From the NCBI GenBank assembly GCA_029879595.1, contig JAOUPZ010000228.1:1-5202 (forward strand): DNA of 5,202 nt, in the 5' to 3' direction. The position numbers and the translations under genes were made by a program. Shown piece after piece: positions 1 to 5,202 of the stretch (its first letter is position 1; each line of letters starts with the position of its first letter). This DNA comes from Deltaproteobacteria bacterium (GTDB taxonomy: Bacteria > SAR324 > JACQKK01). Below the pieces are notes generated by a model that worked only from the letters and a program-made list of their open reading frames with translations, had not been told where the DNA came from and searched no databases.

Positions 1-111
1 CGGGAACCAGGATACGCAAACGGACCGCCTGAGCGATTTAAGGGGGTCGCGCTGCGCTCCCCATTCCCTGGCTGCTGTCCAAACGGCTGTTTCAGGCGGC
101 GGATTGAGCCT
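1..111. other. Downstream flank of the large gene with nested inverted repeats, no convincing gene
   Basis: No gene is supported here. On the minus strand two frames remain open to the window edge, one of them directly continuing past the TGA of the large gene. A run this short is expected by chance, and there is no start codon with a ribosome binding site. The stretch is rich in self-complementary sequence: CCGCCTGA (25-32) pairs with TCAGGCGG (92-99), enclosing a G4/C4 hairpin at 43-62 and an AAAC/GTTT mini-palindrome at 81-92. It could be the 3' untranslated end of the large gene's transcript. Confidence 0.5.
43..62 (-). terminator. Weak candidate terminator hairpin after the large gene
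   Basis: On the minus strand GGGG-A-GCG-CAG-CGC-GA-CCCC folds with four outer GC pairs, a small asymmetric internal loop and three inner pairs. It is followed only by CTTAAAT, not a real T-run. It lies about 50 bases after the TGA of the large gene, a sensible position for a transcript end. The missing U-tract makes rho-independent termination doubtful. Confidence 0.22.
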
Positions 112-3100
112 TCAGGTCGGAGTTCTTCCGGCATCCTTCCCCAGGGAAGGTTTGGACACCATACGGCCCGTCAGGGGGTCCTTCTCTCCCGTGACCATCA
201 TTCCCTCGGCGGCCTCCGGCTTCATCTCGTCCATGTTGAAGAAGTTATGCGGCTTGACCCGGGTGGCCAGGTTCTTCATCTGATCCTCCGAGATCATCGA
301 GTAGTCCACATAGAAATTCAGGGCATTGCCCCTGAGCTCCTGCAGCACGTTGATGATTTCCATGACATATTCCATCTGTTTCCTCTTCTGGCCTTCCGGA
401 GAGAACACCACATGCCGCTTGCGGGTGAGGATGTCGTGCACCCGGATAACCTCCCTGATGCGCCGGGGCAGGGTCTGGTAGGTCGCATCCACCTCCACCT
501 CCACCTTGCGCTGTCTGGTGACGACCTCTCCGTCCACCTTTTTCTTCTCCATCACCTTGATCTGGGTCATGTCCAGGATGAACCCATCGGTGAAGTTCAT
601 CTTCAGAAGGTGTCCGTCACTGCGCCGGGAACGTAGCTGGTTCTGCACCCTTTGCACCAGTTGGTCCTTCTGTGTGCCGGGAGTATTGAAGAAGGATTGC
701 AGGATGGACCGCAGGGCTAAAGCAACCTGATGCAGGGCCATCACTTCCTTTTCCGTAAAATACCGCAAGGGCCGGGAGAGCAGCTGTATCATCTGCCCCA
801 GTCCCTGCTCGTACTTGGTGACCAGGCTGCTTTCGGCCCGCTCGTGGGTCAGATTCTGCAGAATATCCAGCACGTCTTCAGAGATTCCCTGTATGTTCAA
901 CAGCTCATCCATCAGGCGGGTTATCTTGTGAATCTCAATGGTAAAATCGTCGATAGTGGTGCTGCATGAGCGCGGGTTCTTCTGGATATTACCCATGTTT
1001 TCCGGCACCTGCAGGATCTTGGCAAAGGGAACCGTCTGCTGGGTGGTGATGGCCGGCCCCAGGCAGAACTTGATGTCATCCTTCACATACCACAGGTTCT
1101 TGGCCAGAATTCTGCCTGGAGTAAGCTCCTTGATCACCGTCTCGCTGATGATCCTGTCCAGCATGGTAAAAGCCAGATGCCGGCTGTACTCATGCCATAG
1201 CAGCCTGATCCGGTCGATTTCCTTTCCGATACCGGCCAGTGCCAAGACCCCGCTGTCAGATTCGACTTTCAGTTCCCTGCTGAATTTCTCATGGAACACC
1301 CGGGACAGCGGGTCCAGATCAGCCGGATTGGGAATGGGGGAACCGATGAGCTGGTAGCGGACCACTTTCTGTTCCACCAGAAAGTTGAACCTGTTTCCTA
1401 TGGTCAGCAGAAAATGATGATCCGGGTGCAGGTATATCTTCACCCCCTCGGACTGGATGTCCTTGGTGAACACCGAATAGTTCTCCGAGGATATCCGGGC
1501 GATTATTTCCTTGAGCTGGCCGTAAAAACTGCTCTTGCGGAAGGCATCCCGGGCCTCGACACGCGTCAGATTGTAAATCCCCCTCCTGAACAGGCTCCAG
1601 ATGAGAGCGTGTAGATCCTTGGTGGGGTCCCGCTCCCCGGCGGCCTTCAGATCGTTCAGCAGTTGCAGAAACTTCTGGGCGTACTCCTGGTAGTTCTTCT
1701 CAAAGCCCTCAAACTCCTTGGTGTTTCTTACCTCGCGCTTAACACCTGGCAACTGGGGTAGTTCCAGGGTCAGAAAGGTATCCTTCAGCTCGTTTTCATG
1801 CTCGCTGCGCCAGCCTTTTTCGCTGAGCGATCCCAGCAGATTGCGGTTTTTTATAAACCAGGCCAGCTGATTGCGGGACAGGGGAAGATCGTTGTAGGTC
1901 ACCACGTTCTGGTAAATGACCTCAAAAAAGTTTTCCCCAAAGGTGCTCTGCAGATACCCTACCTTATGGTCGATGGTCTTTTTTACATAGCGGTCGATCT
2001 GCAGGCTTATCAGTGCCGTATAGGCCCGGCTAAGCAGCACGGGGTCGTTTTCCAGCTTGCCCAGGGGCAGGTGTTCCGGCTTGGTGAACATGCCCACCGA
2101 GTTGGGCCGGACCGCCTTGGGATATGCCTCAAAGCCCAGGCGGTGCTGGATCACATTCAGACCGCACAGGCGTTCCACCATGCTGAGGTTTGTCTCGCCC
2201 AGATGGAACGGATAGTTAACCAGTTCCTGCGCGGCGTTCACAATGTATATATCCCGCAGGGCTTTTTCCCGGTCTGCGGCATGGCCTTCCAGCACGTCCA
2301 GGGTGCTGCGCTTTATATCATCGCAGATGATCTGGTTATGGTTTAAAAGCCTGTTAAGCCTTTTCCATATCTCCCGCAGGTCCTGGATGGTTATGGGGAG
2401 ATTGGAAAACAGGTTCAAAAAGGTGTCCTTGTTCAGCAGGGTCTTGCGGTTCTGCTCACTGATCTGAATCAGATGCGAGGACTGGAACTTGGCCATGCTG
2501 AACATTGGCAGGATATACTGGGCGGTCCTCATTTTTTGCATGCCGCCGGTGCGCTGGGCTTCATCCAGCGACAGGTTGGCCAGGGATACCATCTCGAACA
2601 CCACCTTGCCCATGTTCTGCTTGAAATCAGCGTTGATGGCGGAGTCTCCGGTATCAACCACCTTGCCCAGGTAGTGAAACACCGGCATCAGACCTTCATG
2701 GAGCTCCTTTTCTTCCTTGGACCTGTTGTAAAGAAAACTGCACCGGTCAAACAGCACCGGGTCGGCCTTGATGCGCTGGGAAACCATCACGCTGGTGATG
2801 CGCTTGAATACGGTGTCGGTCTTCTGATCCTTGCCCTCGGCCCTGGAACTGCCTTCCTTGGTATTAATGAAGCGGTTGATGTAGGCGAAAACATCCCCCT
2901 TGGTCTTTATCTCCCCCACGTTCTCATCGCCCTTGGCGTAAAACTCCTCGAACTCCTTGGTCAGCACGGACAGCGGCACGTCTGCCATGAGCAGATCAAA
3001 CATGGAGGAGAGCTGCTGGATATTCATGCTGGACCCTTTCAGGTTTTCCTTGTACAGGGTCAGGGCTTGACGATATCGGGAGAGCATGTCCGCCAGCAGG

Positions 3101-3792
3101 ACTATGTTCACCGTTTCCGGCTCGGTCAGTTCCGAGGGGTCTCCCCCGCCGTTTATCTTGACCAGTTTGTCCATCACCTCCCTGGGGATGAACTCGATAT
3201 CAAGCAGGGGCCGCACGGAACTGATGAATCCCTTGGGACGCTGTGTTCGGACGACAAGAGAGCTTTTCAGGGCCGGGTTGTTCTGAACAGTGGCGGGAAT
3301 GGTCTTGAAGGCCGGATCAATCTTGGCCATCAGTTGATCCTGTACGAGCCGGTCTGTTCCCGTTACCAGGATGGGACGGCCGGTCTTCAGCATTTCGTTG
3401 AAGGCCAGGGGGGAGGCCAGTGGCTCCTCCTTTACCTTGTTGATGTTCAGCAGCATTATGCTGGCGGGATCCTGGCGGATGGAACCCAGCCAGCGGCGCA
3501 GGCCGAACAGGTCCTCATTGGGATTAATCTCAACGTTCTCAGTAACTTCCTGGCTGAGACCCTTGCCAAACTTGCCCCCTATGCTGCGGCGTTGTTTTCT
3601 CTGGATTACATGGCGGAAGGGGTTGACGACAACCTTGACGTTTTCCTTGGAAAACGTTTCCAGAAAATCCTCCAGGCCCTCGATCTGATTGGCGGGGGAG
3701 TTGCTGACCAAATTGATGATTCTTTGGCCGCTATCTGATTTTGAAGGTTGTTGTTCCTCAGACGAAGAACCGAGTAGTGGGTTGGATTCCAT
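112..3792 (-). CDS. Very large soluble protein of unknown function (1226 aa) with a possible degenerate receiver-like N-terminus
   Basis: I do not recognise this protein. The frame is open for 1226 codons, with host-like GC-ending codon use. A TGA stop lies two codons before the ATG, so the protein cannot begin further upstream; the next in-frame ATG is near residue 113, inside a structured-looking segment. Residues 1-23 are Ser/Glu/Gln-rich and probably disordered. Residues 24-201 alternate strands and helices: INLVS, KVVVN, SIMLLNIN, ILVTGTD and SLVVRT make five plausible strands. This resembles a CheY-like fold with Asn116 where the acceptor Asp would be. Residues 60-92 look like a basic insert. 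From about 202 to 1030 the chain is mainly amphipathic helix, with a polar linker near 310-326. Residues 1060-1105 look strand-rich, and the tail (1190-1226) looks flexible. There is no signal peptide, no membrane segment, no Walker motif and no zinc-type cysteine cluster (five scattered Cys). A cytoplasmic location is inferred. The coding call is firm; the function is unknown. Confidence 0.93.
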   Translation of the reverse strand: MESNPLLGSSSEEQQPSKSDSGQRIINLVSNSPANQIEGLEDFLETFSKENVKVVVNPFRHVIQRKQRRSIGGKFGKGLSQEVTENVEINPNEDLFGLRRWLGSIRQDPASIMLLNINKVKEEPLASPLAFNEMLKTGRPILVTGTDRLVQDQLMAKIDPAFKTIPATVQNNPALKSSLVVRTQRPKGFISSVRPLLDIEFIPREVMDKLVKINGGGDPSELTEPETVNIVLLADMLSRYRQALTLYKENLKGSSMNIQQLSSMFDLLMADVPLSVLTKEFEEFYAKGDENVGEIKTKGDVFAYINRFINTKEGSSRAEGKDQKTDTVFKRITSVMVSQRIKADPVLFDRCSFLYNRSKEEKELHEGLMPVFHYLGKVVDTGDSAINADFKQNMGKVVFEMVSLANLSLDEAQRTGGMQKMRTAQYILPMFSMAKFQSSHLIQISEQNRKTLLNKDTFLNLFSNLPITIQDLREIWKRLNRLLNHNQIICDDIKRSTLDVLEGHAADREKALRDIYIVNAAQELVNYPFHLGETNLSMVERLCGLNVIQHRLGFEAYPKAVRPNSVGMFTKPEHLPLGKLENDPVLLSRAYTALISLQIDRYVKKTIDHKVGYLQSTFGENFFEVIYQNVVTYNDLPLSRNQLAWFIKNRNLLGSLSEKGWRSEHENELKDTFLTLELPQLPGVKREVRNTKEFEGFEKNYQEYAQKFLQLLNDLKAAGERDPTKDLHALIWSLFRRGIYNLTRVEARDAFRKSSFYGQLKEIIARISSENYSVFTKDIQSEGVKIYLHPDHHFLLTIGNRFNFLVEQKVVRYQLIGSPIPNPADLDPLSRVFHEKFSRELKVESDSGVLALAGIGKEIDRIRLLWHEYSRHLAFTMLDRIISETVIKELTPGRILAKNLWYVKDDIKFCLGPAITTQQTVPFAKILQVPENMGNIQKNPRSCSTTIDDFTIEIHKITRLMDELLNIQGISEDVLDILQNLTHERAESSLVTKYEQGLGQMIQLLSRPLRYFTEKEVMALHQVALALRSILQSFFNTPGTQKDQLVQRVQNQLRSRRSDGHLLKMNFTDGFILDMTQIKVMEKKKVDGEVVTRQRKVEVEVDATYQTLPRRIREVIRVHDILTRKRHVVFSPEGQKRKQMEYVMEIINVLQELRGNALNFYVDYSMISEDQMKNLATRVKPHNFFNMDEMKPEAAEGMMVTGEKDPLTGRMVSKPSLGKDAGRTPT

Positions 3793-3800
3793 TTGTCAGA

Positions 3801-3810
3801 GGATCGATCC
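3801..3810. promoter_or_regulatory. 10-base palindrome with two overlapping GATC sites just before the large gene's start
   Basis: GGATCGATCC is perfectly self-complementary and ends 8 bases before the ATG at 3790-3792, where a Shine-Dalgarno sequence would be expected. The only clear purine-rich SD-like run on the minus strand (AAAGGAAAA, 3813-3821) lies about 20 bases upstream of the start, too far for normal use unless the palindrome folds and shortens the distance. The start at 3792 is chosen because of the upstream in-frame stop and the absence of another ATG for over 100 codons, not because of the ribosome binding site. Confidence 0.3.
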
Positions 3811-3829
3811 GGTTTTCCTTTGCGGTTTA

Positions 3830-3857
3830 TACAGCCCTGGTTTACATACAGGCTGTA
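3830..3857. promoter_or_regulatory. Palindrome with an extra half-site, candidate operator or leader hairpin
   Basis: TACAG-G-CTGTA at 3847-3857 is a perfect 11-base palindrome with one central base. A third TACAG half-site lies at 3830-3834, 17 bases upstream on the plus strand. The 7-base arms TACAGCC (3830-3836) and GGCTGTA (3851-3857) can also pair as a hairpin with a 14-nt loop. The element lies 38-65 bases before the start codon of the large gene, within its probable leader. It could bind a dimeric repressor or fold in the mRNA. It does not match the CTGT-N8-ACAG LexA spacing. Confidence 0.35.
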
Positions 3858-3888
3858 ACAATAAAGTGTTTCCTCTATCAGTTCATCC

Positions 3889-3948
3889 AAAAATATCTGA
3901 AAAATATTTCGTCCACACTCCAGAGAACGGATTTTATCCTATTTTATC
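3889..3948. repeat. Two pairs of short direct repeats forming helically phased A/T-tracts
   Basis: AAAAATAT occurs at 3889-3896 and 3900-3907 (period 11), and ATTTTATC at 3931-3938 and 3941-3948 (period 10). The centres of the four A/T-tracts are about 11, 31.5 and 10 bases apart, all close to whole turns of B-DNA. Such phasing is known to bend DNA. The block overlaps the candidate promoter of the large gene and extends downstream of its predicted start site, so it could affect promoter activity or bind an architectural protein. The positions are seen directly; the role is inferred. Confidence 0.5.
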
Positions 3949-3959
3949 AGTGGAAACAA
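3931..3959 (-). promoter_or_regulatory. Candidate sigma70-type promoter for the large gene
   Basis: On the minus strand TTGTTT (3954-3959, three of six to TTGACA) is followed after 17 bases by TAAAAT (3931-3936, five of six to TATAAT). Transcription would start near 3924 and give a leader of about 130 bases before the ATG at 3792. The spacing is ideal and the setting is AT-rich, but the -35 match is poor. In AT-rich DNA such matches occur by chance. A TATAAA at 3826-3831 is closer to the gene but has no properly spaced -35 element. Confidence 0.3.
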
Positions 3960-3997
3960 TATTACTTAGGTCCAGAGTGCCCGGAAACGTATTGCGA

Positions 3998-4020
3998 CGC
4001 CCTGGATTCATCCAGGAGCG
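3998..4020. repeat. Inverted repeat / hairpin in the intergenic gap
   Basis: CCTGGA-TTCA-TCCAGG (4001-4016) is a perfect 6-bp stem with a 4-nt loop. Allowing one bulged A at 4017 adds three further pairs (CGC with GCG), making a 9-bp GC-rich stem. On the minus strand no T-run follows it, so it is not a classical terminator. On the plus strand a run of five T lies a few bases beyond the 3' arm, but no plus-strand gene is known here. It may help end or stabilise the aminotransferase transcript, or it may lie upstream of the large gene's promoter without a role. Confidence 0.45.
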
Positions 4021-4176
4021 GAGAGATTTTTCGCCCGCCAGCCTGCCCGCGAGGCCAGATTCCTCCCCCGTTTTCCCACTTTTCTGGCAGTCTCTTCTCC
4101 GGCTCCATTTCTGAAGTGCGGTTTCAATTTATTGTTTTAACGCACCAGACCTGCCCAAAGTTCTTCGCCCCGCCGG

Positions 4177-4196
4177 AAAAATCACCCGTGCAGGGT
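4177..4196 (-). terminator. Weak candidate intrinsic terminator overlapping the aminotransferase stop codon
   Basis: On the minus strand ACCC-TGCAC-GGGT forms a 4-bp stem with a 5-nt loop, followed by GA and then TTTTT. The TGA stop sits at the base of the stem and the T-run begins right after it. The arrangement suits rho-independent termination of the aminotransferase transcript. However, the stem is short and there is a two-base offset before the T-run, so efficiency would be low. It could be chance. Confidence 0.3.
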
Positions 4197-5202
4197 CTGA
4201 AGGATGCTGCGGCAGAGATAATCAATGTTGCCCGGTGTAATGGCGGCGACATTTATCCGTCCGTTCTGGGCCATGTAGATCCCGAATTCATTTTTCAGGC
4301 GTTCCACCTGTGCTCCGCTGATGCCGGAGAAGGAAAACATTCCGTTCTGGCCTGCCAGAAACTCGAAGTTCTGCTTGACGCCCACTTCAGCCAGCTTTTT
4401 CACGAAATCCTGGCGCATCTGCCGGATTCTATCGCGCATCTGGTTGAGCTCGGAGATCCAGAGTTCCCTGATCTGCGGATTGCCCATGACGATGCCTGCG
4501 GTCTTGGCGCCATGGGAGGGGGGGTTGGAGTAGTTCGTCCTCACCAGAAGCTTTGCCTGGCTCATGACGCGGCCGGCGGCCTCGGAGTCGGCGGTGACGA
4601 AGGTAATGGCTCCCACCCGCTCACGGTACAGCCCCATGTTCTTGGAAAAGGATGAAGCGATGAGCATTTCCAGGCCGGCCTTGTCAAAGGCCCTGATGGA
4701 TGATGCATCCTCATCCAGGCCGCGCCCCAGCCCCTGGTAGGCGAAATCCAAAAAGGGAATGATGCGCCTGGCGCGGAAAATCTCCACTATCCTGGCCCAT
4801 TCCTCATCGGTGGGGTCTATCCCCGTGGGGTTGTGGCAGCACCCGTGAAGCAGAACCACATCGCCCTCCGGCACGGCCTCAAGAGCCGCCAGGAGCTCAT
4901 CCAGCCTGATCCTGGAGTTTTCCGCGTCGAAATAGGGATAGGTTTTCACCTCCAGGCCGGCGGAGTTGAAGATTCCCTTGTGGTTGGGCCAGGTGGGATC
5001 GCTGACCCAGACCCGGGCCTGGGGATATTGTGATCGGATGAAATCCGCGCCCACCCGAAGGGCCCCTGTTCCGCCCGGTGTCTGCAGGGTGGCGGCCCTG
5101 TTTGAGCCCAGGGTTTCGGCGCTTTTGCCAAAAAGCAGTTCCTGCACGCCGCGGGTATATTCCCTGTCGCCGTCTATGCCCAGATAGTCCTTGGTGGTTT
5201 CC
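4182..5202 (-). CDS. aspC: Aspartate/aromatic aminotransferase, PLP-dependent (5' end cut by the window edge)
   Basis: This is a class I, fold-type I PLP aminotransferase that reversibly transfers the amino group between aspartate (probably also Tyr/Phe) and 2-oxoglutarate in the cytoplasm. The open frame runs to the window edge, giving 339 codons that begin at the counterpart of E. coli AspC residue 60 (TTKDYLGIDG). About 59 N-terminal residues are therefore missing, and the full length should be near the usual 396. A GTG at 5145-5147 is internal, not the start. Visible active-site landmarks (pig enzyme numbering) are Tyr70 in DYLGIDG (codon 5184-5186), the phosphate-loop motif TPGGTGALR, Trp140 in DPTWPNHK, Asn194 in HNPTGIDP (4830-4832), Asp222 and Tyr225 in DFAYQG, the PLP lysine 258 in SSFSKN (4641-4643), Arg266 in ERVG, and the carboxylate-binding Arg386 in NGRINVA (4257-4259). 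All are intact. The NYSNPPSHGA segment and the C-terminus are closer to AspC than to TyrB, but substrate preference cannot be read reliably, so tyrB remains an alternative name. Confidence 0.96.
   Translation of the reverse strand, partial: ETTKDYLGIDGDREYTRGVQELLFGKSAETLGSNRAATLQTPGGTGALRVGADFIRSQYPQARVWVSDPTWPNHKGIFNSAGLEVKTYPYFDAENSRIRLDELLAALEAVPEGDVVLLHGCCHNPTGIDPTDEEWARIVEIFRARRIIPFLDFAYQGLGRGLDEDASSIRAFDKAGLEMLIASSFSKNMGLYRERVGAITFVTADSEAAGRVMSQAKLLVRTNYSNPPSHGAKTAGIVMGNPQIRELWISELNQMRDRIRQMRQDFVKKLAEVGVKQNFEFLAGQNGMFSFSGISGAQVERLKNEFGIYMAQNGRINVAAITPGNIDYLCRSILQTLHG

Larger units (their letters stand above)
3793..4181. other. 389-base intergenic region between the aminotransferase and the large gene
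   Basis: No convincing gene is seen here on either strand. The part next to the aminotransferase (about 3970-4181) is of mixed to high GC and contains one good hairpin. The part nearer the large gene (about 3838-3970) is clearly AT-rich, with repeated A/T-tracts, which is typical of a promoter region. The length and composition suggest that the large gene is transcribed from its own promoter. Long open frames crossing the gap on the plus strand, and a 94-codon minus frame starting at 3890, have no supporting ribosome binding site or recognisable product. Confidence 0.75.

Noticed and set aside
580..625. RSRRSDG...NFTDG segment near residues 1054-1070 as a PilZ (cyclic di-GMP) signature
   Set aside because: The RxxxR and (D/N)xSxxG motifs are not matched in residues or spacing, so no PilZ call is justified.
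1175..1194. HEYSRH segment (residues 867-872 of the large protein) as a zinc protease motif
   Set aside because: The spacing is HExxxH, not HExxH, and no downstream zinc ligand or protease context is visible.
2473..3738. 421-codon open frame on the plus strand, antisense to the large gene
   Set aside because: It lies entirely opposite the large gene. Its translation is rich in His, Gly, Leu and Gln as expected from the complement of GC-biased coding DNA, and no known motif is visible in it.
3606..3890. 94-codon minus-strand frame starting upstream of the large gene and overlapping its 5' end
   Set aside because: It runs out of frame through 187 bases of the large gene, has no good ribosome binding site, and its translation shows no recognisable features. 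A regulatory leader peptide cannot be excluded, but nothing supports it.
3741..4655. 304-codon plus-strand frame spanning the intergenic gap
   Set aside because: About half of it is antisense to the clearly genuine aminotransferase gene, and the rest crosses the AT-rich promoter-like gap and the 5' end of the large gene. No domain is visible.
4182..5147. Aminotransferase starting at the GTG at 5145-5147
   Set aside because: The same frame continues upstream to the window edge and encodes conserved AspC residues (TTKDYLGIDG), so this GTG is an internal valine.
1..5202. CRISPR arrays, tRNA or rRNA genes, insertion sequences and attachment sites
   Set aside because: No regularly spaced direct repeats, cloverleaf-like sequence, transposase motifs or terminal inverted repeats were found on reading both strands.

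Overview
The window carries two genes, both read from the minus strand, with a 389-base non-coding gap between them. At the high-coordinate end is most of an aspartate/aromatic aminotransferase of the AspC/TyrB type. It is cut by the window edge and lacks about its first 59 residues. Most of the rest is one very long uninterrupted gene for a 1226-residue protein that I cannot assign to a known family. The last 111 bases (positions 1-111) lie downstream of that gene and hold no convincing coding sequence.

The organism looks like a Gram-negative bacterium of moderate GC content. The aminotransferase resembles the enterobacterial AspC form very closely over its whole visible length. GC-ending codons dominate both genes, so the large gene does not look compositionally foreign. 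A proteobacterium or a Desulfobacterota-like sulfate reducer would fit, but this is inference and the window has no taxonomic marker.

In transcription order (high to low coordinates) the layout is as follows. The aminotransferase ends at 4182 with a small hairpin and T-run overlapping its stop codon. The gap at 3793-4181 follows; it holds a bulged hairpin (3998-4020), an AT-rich block with helically phased A/T-tracts and a candidate sigma70-type promoter (3889-3959), and a palindrome with an extra half-site (3830-3857). The large gene runs from 3792 to 112. A GC-rich region with nested inverted repeats (1-111) closes the window. The gap suggests that the large gene has its own promoter and is not simply co-transcribed with the aminotransferase.

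The aminotransferase has an ordinary role, reversible transamination of aspartate, glutamate and probably aromatic amino acids. The most interesting object is the large protein. Its first 200 residues show an alternating strand/helix pattern that resembles a response-regulator receiver domain in which the phosphorylatable aspartate is replaced by asparagine. About 1000 mostly helical, soluble, charged residues follow, with no domain I recognise. A regulatory or scaffolding role is a guess. Nothing in the window ties the two genes together functionally.
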